From the NCBI RefSeq assembly GCF_019645855.1, contig NZ_CP080999.1, positions 1,302,001 through 1,366,000 on the forward strand: a DNA stretch of 64,000 nt, in the 5' to 3' direction. Origin of the DNA: Mycobacterium malmoense. GTDB taxonomy: Bacteria > Actinomycetota > Actinomycetes > Mycobacteriales > Mycobacteriaceae. The notes under the pieces are model-generated. The model saw only the letters and a program-made list of their open reading frames with translations, made no database searches and had not been told where the DNA came from. Of this stretch, positions 54,043 to 62,527 are shown one piece after another. Every line of letters begins with the position of its first letter. The first letter of the stretch is position 1. Made by a program: the position numbers and the translations under genes.

Positions 54043-55823
54043 GGCACCTCCTGCGGTGCGAGTTCGGCAACGGCTTGGGCATAACCGGTCAGCTCGGCGC
54101 GAGCGTCGAAGGACGCCAGCAGGTCGCCATTACGCTCACGAAGCCGGGCCGAATAGATCTCCGGGAACTTCTTCAGCGTGGTCAGGATCGGATTGGGCGA
54201 GGTGGCACCCAGCCCGCATCGGCTGGTGTGCGCGACGATCTCACTCCAGGTAACCAGGTCGTCGAGATCCGACCGGGCCGCCCGCCCCGCGGCCACCAGG
54301 CCGACCTTTTGTCGCAGCAGCACGTTGCCCGCCCGGCACGGCACACAGATGCCGCAGGACTCGTCGACGAAGAACTGCATGAAGTCCGCGACGATGTCGA
54401 TCAGGTCACGCTCGTGGTTGAACACCATGAAGGATCCGTTGCAGGACAGGTCGTCGTAGGCGAGCTTGCGGTCGGCGTCGGCGGCCACCGAGAGCATCTC
54501 CCCGGAGGGGCCGCTGATCTGGACGGCTCGAGGATCGTCCGCGCCGACCATGCCGAGCACGTCACCCAACGTGACTCCCCACGCCACCTCGTAGATCCCG
54601 GGGGCGGCGCAGTCGCCGGCGACGCTGAGCAGCCGGGTGCCGGTCGACCCCGGTACCCCGATGGTCGCGAACCACTCGGCGCCCTCGTTCATGATTCGGC
54701 TTGCCGTGGCGAATGTTTCGACGTTGTCGACCACCGTCGGCCTGCCCAGGAAGCCGTGCTCGACGGGGAAGGGCGGCTTGAGCCGCGGGGTGCCCCGCTT
54801 GCCCTCGCAGGACTCGATGAGCGCCGATTCGTCGCCGCAGATGTAGGCCCCCGCGCCCAACTGGATGCGGATGTCGAACCCGGCGCCGAGCACTCTCTCC
54901 TCGCGTAGCTCGCGCAGCCGCCGCGCCAGGTAGTCCTGCAGGTACACGTATTCCGCGCGCAGGTAGACGATTCCCTGTCGGGCGCCGACGGCGTGGGCCG
55001 CGATCGCCATGCCGGCGAACACCTCCTTGGGCGAGTAGGTCAGCAATGCCCGGTCCTTGAAGGTGCCCGGTTCGCCCTCGTCGGCGTTGCAGATGATGTA
55101 CTTCTCGTCGCCGCCGGCCGCGCGGGCCGACTTCCACTTGGTGGCGGTGGGGAAACCCGCGCCGCCCCGCCCCCGCAGCCTGGCCTGCGCGAGGGTGGCG
55201 ATCACGTCCTCGGGCGGCATCGCCGTGCAGCGGTGCAGCAACGCCGCGTAATCGGTGTCGCCGCAAAAGAACACCGGGCCCGAGGTACGCACGGCGGTCC
55301 GGGTGAGCGCATCGACGTACGCCAGCTCGTCCGGCGGCAGACCGGCCGGGTTGGCGATCGCCGCGGGCGACTCGCCGCGTTTCAAACCCGCAACGATCTC
55401 GGTGACCGACGCCGGGGTGAGGTCGGTGAACACGACGTCGTCGACGAGCATCGCGGGCTCGTGGTCGCTCATGCCGATGCACGCGGTCTCGAACAACCCG
55501 AAGTCGGCCCAGCCCCGAGCGCCGAATCGGGTTCCGGTCGCCCGTTCCAGGGCCTCGTACACCTGGTTGTAGCCGTGCATCTTCGCGATCACGGTGTTGC
55601 TCAGGTAAATCCTGATGCGGCCCGCCGGGGTGGTGTGGAAAAAGTGGTAGAAGGTCGCCGTCTCCAACACGTCCTCGGCGGACATCCCGAGCCAGTCGGC
55701 GATTCCGGCGGCGGCCTCACCGGAGATGTAGCCGGCGTCGCGCTGCACACTCCACAAGATGTCGAGGAGCTCGGTGCGTTCTCGACCATGGCCGGACAGG
55801 ATCGTCGCGATATCGGAAGTCAT
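54039..55823 (-). CDS. hoxF: HoxF-like NADH-binding diaphorase with fused NuoE-like domain
   Basis: A 594-residue NuoE-NuoF fusion. The C-terminal part has the NADH/FMN motifs GRGGAGFPTATKW and NADEGEPGTFKD and the 4Fe-4S motif SCGICVPCRAGN with a distal RCGLG. The N-terminal NuoE-like region (about 1-150) lacks most of the usual cluster cysteines: YLSNTVIAKMHGY stands where the first Cys pair would be, and CIGMSDHEP has one Cys. So the 2Fe-2S site is probably absent. I start at the ATG at 55821-55823 (MTSDIATILSGHG), preceded by gggagcg. It is the first gene of the hydrogenase set, 73 bases after pntB. Confidence 0.87.
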   Translation of the reverse strand: MTSDIATILSGHGRERTELLDILWSVQRDAGYISGEAAAGIADWLGMSAEDVLETATFYHFFHTTPAGRIRIYLSNTVIAKMHGYNQVYEALERATGTRFGARGWADFGLFETACIGMSDHEPAMLVDDVVFTDLTPASVTEIVAGLKRGESPAAIANPAGLPPDELAYVDALTRTAVRTSGPVFFCGDTDYAALLHRCTAMPPEDVIATLAQARLRGRGGAGFPTATKWKSARAAGGDEKYIICNADEGEPGTFKDRALLTYSPKEVFAGMAIAAHAVGARQGIVYLRAEYVYLQDYLARRLRELREERVLGAGFDIRIQLGAGAYICGDESALIESCEGKRGTPRLKPPFPVEHGFLGRPTVVDNVETFATASRIMNEGAEWFATIGVPGSTGTRLLSVAGDCAAPGIYEVAWGVTLGDVLGMVGADDPRAVQISGPSGEMLSVAADADRKLAYDDLSCNGSFMVFNHERDLIDIVADFMQFFVDESCGICVPCRAGNVLLRQKVGLVAAGRAARSDLDDLVTWSEIVAHTSRCGLGATSPNPILTTLKKFPEIYSARLRERNGDLLASFDARAELTGYAQAVAELAPQEVP

Positions 55824-55896
55824 CGCTCCCACACCACCCACCCAAAATATCGAGCTTGCCTTCCGGAGAACAGGGGGTTGACCTGCCGGGCCGCCA

Positions 55897-57333
55897 TCAG
55901 CTGCCCACCAGCGCTTTGATCGCGGCGATGATCTCGGCGAGGCCGGCCTTCGCGTCGCAAAACAGCATGCCGGTCTTGGGGTTGGTGAACAGCTCGTTGT
56001 CGATACCGGCGTAGCCGGGCCGCATGGACCGCTTGATCACGATGATGCTCTTGGCCGCATCGACGTTGAGGATCGGCATTCCGGACACGGGGTTGCCGGG
56101 GCGGCGGGCGGCGGGGTTGGTGACGTCGTTGGCGCCGACGACGAGCGCCACATCCGCGGTCGGGAATTCCTGGTTGGCCGCGTCCATCTCCTCCAGGTCG
56201 GTGTAGGGGACGTTGGCTTCGGCCAGCAGGACGTTCATGTGGCCGGGCATCCGGCCGGCGACGGGGTGGATGGCAAAGACGACGCGGATGCCCCGCGACT
56301 GCAACAGCGCGGCCAGTTCGGCCGCTTCGTGCGCGGCTTGCGCGGCGGCCAGCCCGTAGCCGGGCACGATGATGACCTTGGTGGCGTACGCCATCTGGAT
56401 GGCGGCGTCGTCGGCCGACACCTGTCGAACGTTGGCGGCGCTCCCGGCCATGGCGGCGGCGGTGCCGACGGCGCCGGTCGTGTCGCCGGTGCCGAAGCCA
56501 CCGACCATGATGCTGAGGATGGAGCGGTTCATGGCCTGGGCCATCAGCACGGTCAGGATGCCACCGGAGGCACCCACGAGCGCGCCGCCGATGATCAGCC
56601 CGCCGTTGTCGATGACGAACCCGGCGAAGGCGACGGCGATGCCGGTGCAGGCGTTGAGCAAAGCGACGACGACGGGCATGTCGGCCCCGCCGATGGGTAT
56701 CACCATGGTGATCCCGAACCCCAGCGCGGCGCAGACGACCACCGCGAGCACCACGATGGAGTCGTTGCCGGCCAGCAGGTAGCCGCTGCCGGCGACCGCG
56801 GTGATTGTCAGCGCGATAGTGAGCAGGCGGGCGCCGGGGAAGACCAGCGGCCGGCTGCTGATCCAGCCTTGCAGTTTGCCGGCCGCGATCAGCGATCCCG
56901 AGAAGGTGATCGGGCCGACGATGACGTCGAGGATGGTGGCGATCATGGTTTGGGTCGCGATGTGCGAACTCGACGCGCCCACGAGGCGGACGAACTCGGC
57001 GCTGGCGACCAGGGCGGCGGCGCCCCCGCCGACGGCGTTGAAGATGCTCACGACTTGGGGGACCGCGGTCATCTTCACCCGGCGGGCCATGCGCAGGCCG
57101 GTTGCGGCGCCGGCGAGCGCGCCGACGGCCAAAACGACCCAGCCGGTCGCGGTGGTGGTGCCGGCTTCAATGATGGCCGCCAGCGCGGCGCCGACCGCGA
57201 CGATCATGCTCATCCAGGACAGCCGGCTGCCGCGTCGGGCCGTGGCCGGGGAGTTCATCAGGTGCAGGGCGACGACGAAACCCACCGCGGCCAGCAGGTA
57301 GAGGAGGTCGACGACCGTGGTGACGGCGCTCAT
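55897..57333 (-). CDS. pntB: NAD(P) transhydrogenase subunit beta
   Basis: A 478-residue membrane protein, with about eight or nine hydrophobic segments in the first 270 residues (VVDLLYLLAAVGFVVALHLM, GLRMARRVKMTAVPQVV) and a C-terminal NADP-binding domain (VPGYGLAAAQAAHEAAELA, GANDVTNPAARR, AKSIIVIKRSM, ELFTNPKTGMLFGDA-like). It forms the proton-translocating transhydrogenase with PntAa and PntAb, converting NADH and NADP+ to NAD+ and NADPH or back. Overlaps pntAb by four bases. Confidence 0.93.
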   Translation of the reverse strand: MSAVTTVVDLLYLLAAVGFVVALHLMNSPATARRGSRLSWMSMIVAVGAALAAIIEAGTTTATGWVVLAVGALAGAATGLRMARRVKMTAVPQVVSIFNAVGGGAAALVASAEFVRLVGASSSHIATQTMIATILDVIVGPITFSGSLIAAGKLQGWISSRPLVFPGARLLTIALTITAVAGSGYLLAGNDSIVVLAVVVCAALGFGITMVIPIGGADMPVVVALLNACTGIAVAFAGFVIDNGGLIIGGALVGASGGILTVLMAQAMNRSILSIMVGGFGTGDTTGAVGTAAAMAGSAANVRQVSADDAAIQMAYATKVIIVPGYGLAAAQAAHEAAELAALLQSRGIRVVFAIHPVAGRMPGHMNVLLAEANVPYTDLEEMDAANQEFPTADVALVVGANDVTNPAARRPGNPVSGMPILNVDAAKSIIVIKRSMRPGYAGIDNELFTNPKTGMLFCDAKAGLAEIIAAIKALVGS

Positions 57334-57674
57334 CGCGGCGGGCTCCCGTCGGCGGCCGCGTCAGTGCCCTCGCGGGCGGGCGGGACCGGTCGTTTGCGGA
57401 ACATCTGCAGCATCCGGTCGGTGAGGCTGTAGCCCCCGACGACGTTCATGGCGGCGAAGAACGCGGCCAGGAAAGCCAGGACGTAGCCGACGGTCGTATG
57501 CGCCTGCGCGGCGGTGATCATCGCCCCGATGATGACGATGCCGTGGATCGCGTTGGAGGCCGACATCAGCGGGGTGTGCAGCGTGGACGGCACTTTCGTG
57601 ATGACCTCGTAGCCGACCAGGATGGTCAACACGAAGATGTAGACGTCGAACATGAGTCCGGCGGCGGTGCTCAT
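57330..57674 (-). CDS. pntAb: NAD(P) transhydrogenase subunit alpha part 2
   Basis: A 114-residue membrane protein with three or four transmembrane segments (YIFVLTILVGYEVITKVP, VGYVLAFLAAFFAAMNVVGG). The motifs PSTLHTPLMSASNAIHGI and FAAMNVVGGYSLTDRML are diagnostic for PntAb. Four-base overlaps with pntAa (57671-57674) and pntB (57330-57333) indicate one transcription unit. Confidence 0.92.
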   Translation of the reverse strand: MSTAAGLMFDVYIFVLTILVGYEVITKVPSTLHTPLMSASNAIHGIVIIGAMITAAQAHTTVGYVLAFLAAFFAAMNVVGGYSLTDRMLQMFRKRPVPPAREGTDAAADGSPPR

Positions 57675-58906
57675 GCGTGCGCTCCCTCGCTGGTCGTGTT
57701 GAGGAGGGCCGCCACTGCCGGGTGGATCACCCTGCCTTGATAGGAGACGACCACGCCGGCGTGGATCTCGTTGGTGGGGTCGATGGCGAGGGCGCCGTCG
57801 TGGACCAGCTCGGCGAGCAGGGCGGTGACGTTGTGCGAGTAGGCCATCGAGGCCGCGGTGGGAACCCGGGAGGGCAGGTCGCCCGCGCCGATGATCCGCA
57901 CGCCGTTGTCGGTCAGGATCGTGTGCTCCGGTGTCGAGCCTTCGACGTTTCCTCCCAGGGCGCTGGCGGCCAAGTCGACGATGACCGAACCGGCTCGCAT
58001 GCGGTTGACCGCCTCGACGGTGACGAGGACCGGCGGGCGCCGACCCGGCACCTGCGCGGTGGTGATGACGACGTCGAAGCCGCTAATGTGGTCGTCGAGC
58101 TGCTGTTGTTGGGCCGCTTGCTCGTCGGGGGTAAGGGCGCGGGCGTAGCCGCCTTCGCCCGCGGCCGAGACCGCCGACTCAAGTTCTAGGAACTTGGCCC
58201 CGACGGAGATGACCTGGTCGCGGGTCTCGGGTCGCACGTCGTATCCGGTCACCACGGCCCCGAGCCGGTGGGCGGTTCCCATGGCCTGCAAGCCGGCGAC
58301 GCCGGCACCAAGGATGAGGACCTCGGCGGGTTTGGCGGTTCCCGCTGCGGTGATCAACAGCGGGAAGAACCTCCCGAACGTGTCGGCGGCGACCAGCACC
58401 GCCTTGTAGCCGGCCACGTTGGCCTGGGAGGTGAGCGCGTCCATCGATTGGGCTCGGCTCACGGTGCGCGGCAGGCCGTCGAGGCTGATGGCGGTGATCC
58501 CTCGGTCGGCGAGTTGCTGCGCCAGCGCCGGCTCGACCAGCGGGCGCAGCATGCCGATGACCGTTTGTCCCTCCCGCAGCGAGCCGATCACCTCGGGCGC
58601 GGGTGCCCCGATGCTGACGAGGGCGTCCGCGTGGGCGATGACGTCGTCGGCGGTGGTGACCGTGGCGCCGGCCCGGGTGTAGGCGCCGTCGGGGAACCAG
58701 GCGCCCGAGCCGGCGCCCGACGCCACCAGGACCCGAATGTGGGACTTGGCCAGGGCGGCCAGCGATTCGGGCACGACGGCGACGCGGTGCTCACCGGGCG
58801 TGGACTCCGCGAGGACCCCAACGGTGAAGAGCCTGGGCGGGCTGGCCTCGGCCGCGGTGGCGGTCGAGGGTGCAGCGGTCGCCATGTGGGGTGCGGTCTG
58901 GCTCAT
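57671..58906 (-). CDS. pntAa: NAD(P) transhydrogenase subunit alpha part 1
   Basis: A 411-residue soluble NAD(H)-binding subunit (alanine dehydrogenase/PNT fold). Visible parts are VLAESTPGEHRVAVVPESLA, GMLRPLVEPALAQQLADRG, the Rossmann loop LILGAGVAGLQAMGTAHRLG, YDVRPETRDQVISVGAKFLE and GHISGFD-like DDHISGFDVVITTAQVPGRR. It starts with the ATG at 58904-58906 after an alanine/threonine-rich extension and lies 24 bases downstream of the alcohol dehydrogenase. Confidence 0.92.
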   Translation of the reverse strand: MSQTAPHMATAAPSTATAAEASPPRLFTVGVLAESTPGEHRVAVVPESLAALAKSHIRVLVASGAGSGAWFPDGAYTRAGATVTTADDVIAHADALVSIGAPAPEVIGSLREGQTVIGMLRPLVEPALAQQLADRGITAISLDGLPRTVSRAQSMDALTSQANVAGYKAVLVAADTFGRFFPLLITAAGTAKPAEVLILGAGVAGLQAMGTAHRLGAVVTGYDVRPETRDQVISVGAKFLELESAVSAAGEGGYARALTPDEQAAQQQQLDDHISGFDVVITTAQVPGRRPPVLVTVEAVNRMRAGSVIVDLAASALGGNVEGSTPEHTILTDNGVRIIGAGDLPSRVPTAASMAYSHNVTALLAELVHDGALAIDPTNEIHAGVVVSYQGRVIHPAVAALLNTTSEGAHA

Positions 58907-58930
58907 GGCGGTGTGACGGCCCAGGCCAGA

Positions 58931-59953
58931 CTAGGCGGCAGGACGGAAGTCAAACACCAGCCGGGCGTCGACCTGCCCGGCCTCGACCGCGGCGATGGAT
59001 TCGTTGACCTGCTCGAGTTTTCGGGGTTCGCGCACGATGTGGGTGCGGCCCTCGGCGTGCAGCTGGAAGGTCTCGGCCAGGTCGACCCGGGTGCCCACGA
59101 TGGACCCGACGATGCGGATGCCTCCCATGACGGTTTGGAAGATCGGCAGCCGCATGGTGTTGTCCGCCGGCAGGGCGACGAAAACCAGGGTGCCACCGGG
59201 TTTGAGGCTGCGGTAGGCCTGTTCGAACGCGGCGGGGGAGACCGCCACCGCGATGGCGACGTCCGCGCCGCCGAGCGCCTGGATGCCTTCGACCGGGTCC
59301 TCGCCGTGCGAGTTGAAGGTGTGCTCGGCGCCCAGCTTGCGGGCCATGTCCAGCTTGCTATCGATGACGTCCACCGCGGCCACCGACGCGCCCTGGATCC
59401 TGGCGTACTGCAGGCACAGATGGCCCAGCCCGCCGATGCCGTAGACGGCCACCAGGTCCGAGGAGCGGGCCCCGGAGACCTTGACCGCCTTATAGGTGGT
59501 CACCCCGGCGCAGGTGAGCGGGGCGGCGTCCAGCAGATCGATGCCCTCGGGGACGTGCCCGACGAAGGCGGCGTTGGCCTTGACGTATTCGGCCCAACCG
59601 CCATCGACGGTGTAGCCGGTCATCTGCTGGTTGGGGCACAGGGTCTCGCGCCCGGAGGCGCAGTATTCGCAAGCCCCGCACGCGTATCCCAGCCAGGGCA
59701 CGGCCACCCGATCGCCCTCGCGCACGCCCTTCACCTCGGGGCCGACCCGCTCGACGATGCCGATCGACTCGTGGCCGGGGATGAACGGCGGTGCGGGCTT
59801 GACCGGCCAGTCGCCGTGGGAGGCGTGGATGTCGGTGTGGCACAGGCCGCTGGTCTCGACCTTGACGACGACCTCCCCGAAACTCGGCTCCGGGATGGGA
59901 ATCTCGTCGATCGTCAGGGGCCGCTTGAACTCGTGCACGACCGCAGCCTTCAT
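58931..59953 (-). CDS. adhP: zinc-dependent alcohol dehydrogenase (AdhP-like)
   Basis: A 340-residue medium-chain alcohol dehydrogenase. The catalytic zinc ligands appear in SGLCHTDIHASHGDW and GHESIGIVERVG, the structural zinc site is CGACEYCASGRETLCPNQ, and the NAD loop GIGGLGHLCLQYARIQG. The ATG at 59951-59953 has aaggagg upstream and overlaps the DUF779 stop (ATGA). In this run it would reduce acetaldehyde to ethanol or the reverse, balancing NADH. Confidence 0.92.
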   Translation of the reverse strand: MKAAVVHEFKRPLTIDEIPIPEPSFGEVVVKVETSGLCHTDIHASHGDWPVKPAPPFIPGHESIGIVERVGPEVKGVREGDRVAVPWLGYACGACEYCASGRETLCPNQQMTGYTVDGGWAEYVKANAAFVGHVPEGIDLLDAAPLTCAGVTTYKAVKVSGARSSDLVAVYGIGGLGHLCLQYARIQGASVAAVDVIDSKLDMARKLGAEHTFNSHGEDPVEGIQALGGADVAIAVAVSPAAFEQAYRSLKPGGTLVFVALPADNTMRLPIFQTVMGGIRIVGSIVGTRVDLAETFQLHAEGRTHIVREPRKLEQVNESIAAVEAGQVDARLVFDFRPAA

Positions 59954-60330
59954 GGGATACCTCCTTGTTCGAGAGCAACGCGCTCTTGTGCTGAGAACAC
60001 TCGTGATCGGGTGACGAAGTGCCAACCGTCGGCCGCCGCCAGGGAGAACCCTTCGGGTTCACCCTCGGCCACGTCGACGATCAGCTGGGTGTGCTTCCAC
60101 CTCTCGTACTGGCGCGCATCGATGTAGAACGGGCAGCCGGCGATATGCCCGAGCAAGACGTCGTTGTCGCCGATGCGCAGTTCCCCTTGCGGGAAACACA
60201 TCGGGAGGCTGCCGCCGCAACAGCCTCCGGACTGGTAGAAGACCAGCGGGCCGCGGCGCTGCCGGAGCTTGGTGACGGCCTCGACGGCGCTCGGCGTCGC
60301 GGTAACCGGGGTGACGGTCTGCTGATCCAT
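59950..60330 (-). CDS. DUF779 domain protein
   Basis: A 126-residue DUF779 protein: VFYQSGGCCGGSLPMCFP is the conserved Cys-rich motif, followed by GCPFYIDARQYERWKHTQL and EGFSLAAADGWHFVTRSR. Members of this family are nearly always encoded next to aldehyde dehydrogenases and are thought to bind metal or help the enzyme. Here it sits between the aldehyde and alcohol dehydrogenase genes. I use the ATG at 60328-60330; six codons upstream (60348) is an alternative. Confidence 0.87.
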   Translation of the reverse strand: MDQQTVTPVTATPSAVEAVTKLRQRRGPLVFYQSGGCCGGSLPMCFPQGELRIGDNDVLLGHIAGCPFYIDARQYERWKHTQLIVDVAEGEPEGFSLAAADGWHFVTRSRVFSAQERVALEQGGIP

Positions 60331-60356
60331 GACGGCCTCGCTCCGCATCGCCCCGG

Positions 60357-61916
60357 TTAGAACAATCCCTGCGCCGCGTTGCTGTAGCTGACGAGCAGGT
60401 TCTTGGTTTGGGTGTAGTGCTCGGTGAGCGTCTCCTTGTACAGCTCACGCCCCACGCCCGACATCTTGTAGCCGCCGAAGGCCGCGCCCGCGGGGTACAT
60501 GTGGTAGCAGTTCGTCCACACCCGCCCGGCCTGGATGGCCCGGCCCATCTTGTAGGCCAGGGTGCCGTTGCGCGTCCACACCCCGGCGCCCAGGCCGTAG
60601 AGGGTGTCGTTGGCGATCTCGATGGCCTCCGCCTCGTCCTTGAAGGTGGTGACGGCGAGCACCGGGCCGAAGATCTCCTCCTGGAAGACCCGCATCTTGT
60701 TATGGCCCTTGAGGACTGTCGGCTCGAAGAAGTAACCGTTGGCCAGTTCCCCGTCCAGCTGGGGCTGCTTGCCTCCGATGAGGCACTCGGCGCCCTCGCC
60801 GAGACCGATGTCGACGTAGGAAGCGATCTTGTCCAGCTGCTGCTTGGAGTTCTGCGGGCCGACCTGGGTGGAGATGTCCAGCGGATTGCCCTGCCGAATC
60901 GCGGCGATGCGCGCCAGGCAGCGCTCCATGAACCGGTCGTAGATCGACTCCTGGATCAGGGCCCGGGAGGGGCAGGTGCACACCTCGCCCTTGTTGAACG
61001 CGTAGAGCACCAGGCCTTCGACCGCCTTGTCGAGGAATTCGTCGTCGGCGTCCATGACGTCGGCGAAAAAGATGTTGGGGGACTTGCCGCCCAACTCGGT
61101 GGTGGACGGGATGATGTTCTCCGCCGCGTACTGCATGATGAGCCGGCCGGTGACGGTCTCGCCCGTGAAGGCGATCTTGGAGATCCGCGGGTTGGCGGCC
61201 AGCGCCTTGCCGATCTCGCCGCCGGGCCCGGTGACGATGTTGAGCACGCCGGGAGGAACGATGTCACCGATGACCTCGGCCAGCTTGAGGATCGACCACG
61301 GCGTCGACGACGCCGGTTTGATCACCGTGCAGTTCCCGCCGGCCAGCGCGGGCGCGATCTTCCACGCCGCCATCAGCAGCGGGAAGTTGAACGGGATGAT
61401 CTGTCCCACCACGCCCAAGGGCTCGTGGAAGTGGTAGGCCACGGTGTCCTTGTCGATCTCCGTACTCGAGCCCTGCAGCGCCCGGGTCTCACCGGCGAAG
61501 TAGCGGAAATGATCGGCCGACAGCGGGATGTCAGCGCCCAGCGTCTCGCGGACCGGCTTGCCGTTGTCCCACGTCTCCGCTACCGCCAGCATCTCGAGGT
61601 TGTCCTCGATGGCGTCGGCGATCCGGTTGAGGACCTTGGCGCGTTCGGTCAACGACGTCTCGCCCCACGCCTGCTTCGCGGCGTGTGCGGCGTCGAGGGC
61701 CACCTCGATGTCTTCCGCGGTGGAGCGCGGCACCTCGGTGAACTGCGCGGCGTTCGTCGGCGAAAGGTCTTTCATGTATTGCGCTTTGACCGGCGCGACC
61801 CACCGGCCGCCGATAAAGTTCTCGTAGCGGGGCTTGACCTCCACCAGGCTGTCGGGTTCGCCCGGCGCCTTGTAGACCTTCGATGCGGTCGGGCGGGTCT
61901 GGGTGGTTGCGGTCAT
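60357..61916 (-). CDS. NAD-dependent aldehyde dehydrogenase
   Basis: A 519-residue class-I-like aldehyde dehydrogenase similar to acetaldehyde/AldA-type enzymes. It has the Glu motif ELGGKSPNIFFADV, the catalytic Cys in FNKGEVCTCPSRALIQ, NFPLLMAAWKIAPALAGGN and EEIFGPVLAVTTF. The ATG at 61914-61916 follows ggagag. It is the first gene of the minus-strand redox run and has DosR-like boxes upstream (61997 and 62030). It would oxidise acetaldehyde from ethanol or pyruvate metabolism. Confidence 0.92.
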   Translation of the reverse strand: MTATTQTRPTASKVYKAPGEPDSLVEVKPRYENFIGGRWVAPVKAQYMKDLSPTNAAQFTEVPRSTAEDIEVALDAAHAAKQAWGETSLTERAKVLNRIADAIEDNLEMLAVAETWDNGKPVRETLGADIPLSADHFRYFAGETRALQGSSTEIDKDTVAYHFHEPLGVVGQIIPFNFPLLMAAWKIAPALAGGNCTVIKPASSTPWSILKLAEVIGDIVPPGVLNIVTGPGGEIGKALAANPRISKIAFTGETVTGRLIMQYAAENIIPSTTELGGKSPNIFFADVMDADDEFLDKAVEGLVLYAFNKGEVCTCPSRALIQESIYDRFMERCLARIAAIRQGNPLDISTQVGPQNSKQQLDKIASYVDIGLGEGAECLIGGKQPQLDGELANGYFFEPTVLKGHNKMRVFQEEIFGPVLAVTTFKDEAEAIEIANDTLYGLGAGVWTRNGTLAYKMGRAIQAGRVWTNCYHMYPAGAAFGGYKMSGVGRELYKETLTEHYTQTKNLLVSYSNAAQGLF

Positions 61917-61996
61917 GCCACTCTCCAATCCTCGGCACGGTGTGGCAGCGTTCGTCCTACCCAGACAAGATGCTGCTCGGCGGGTGCGGCCGAATA

Positions 61997-62010
61997 GCGC
62001 CGAAAGTCCC
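61997..62010 (-). promoter_or_regulatory. DosR-like box upstream of the aldehyde dehydrogenase
   Basis: On the minus strand TTGGGACTTTCGGCGC contains GGGACTTTCGGCGC, matching the DosR consensus at 11 of 14 positions with the preferred TT before GGGAC. It lies 81 bases before the ATG at 61916. Confidence 0.6.
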
Positions 62011-62029
62011 AACTTCTCGGGCGCACGCA

Positions 62030-62043
62030 GTGACCTTCGGCCC
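62030..62043. promoter_or_regulatory. second DosR-like box in the divergent region
   Basis: GTGACCTTCGGCCC (10 of 14 against the DosR core) lies 20 bases from the first box. It is 119 bases before the rightward SpoIIAA-like gene and 114 bases before the leftward aldehyde dehydrogenase, so it could serve either. Confidence 0.45.
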
Positions 62044-62161
62044 CTATCGCGGCCCCGCCAACCGGCGGACAATCCAAACACTGTTCCCTAATGCAACTAT
62101 TGCCTAGTGCTATGGCAGTAGCCGCGGCCAAGCGGGTCGCCGACCGAGCAAGGAGCTTGTC

Positions 62162-62527
62162 ATGATCGAGCCGATCGCAGGATTTCCGGATAACGTCGCC
62201 GCTTTTGCATGCCATGGACATGTCACGAAGGCCGATTATGAATCGGTACTGATACCGGACGTCGAGAAAAGGCTGTCGCGCCACGACAAGGTGCGGATCT
62301 ACTACGAAACCGCCCCGGATTTCGTCGGCATCGATCCCGGAGCCGTTTGGGAAGACACGAAGGTCGGGTTCGCGCATTTCCTTCGCTGGGAGCGGTTTGC
62401 GGCCGTCACCGATGTCGAATGGATCAAGCAGATGACCAAATTCGTTGGTTTCCTGATGCCGGGTGAGGTGCGCGCTTTCCCGACCATCGAAGCCGACACG
62501 GCGCGGGACTGGATCACACACCAATAG
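62162..62527 (+). CDS. SpoIIAA-like (DUF3478/STAS-like) protein
   Basis: A 121-residue protein of the SpoIIAA-like family: GHVTKADYESVLIPDVEKRL, VRIYYETAPDFVGIDPGAVWED and FLMPGEVRAFP cover the fold. Such proteins have a STAS-like fold and bind lipids or act as stress-associated factors in mycobacteria; the exact job is unknown. The ATG at 62162 has aaggag seven bases upstream. It is divergent from the aldehyde dehydrogenase and shares the DosR-like boxes. Confidence 0.8.
   Translation: MIEPIAGFPDNVAAFACHGHVTKADYESVLIPDVEKRLSRHDKVRIYYETAPDFVGIDPGAVWEDTKVGFAHFLRWERFAAVTDVEWIKQMTKFVGFLMPGEVRAFPTIEADTARDWITHQ

Noticed and set aside
58268..60127. A 619-codon plus-strand frame across the pntAa and adhP genes
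   Set aside because: Antisense to two certain genes; GC-driven open frame with no domain.
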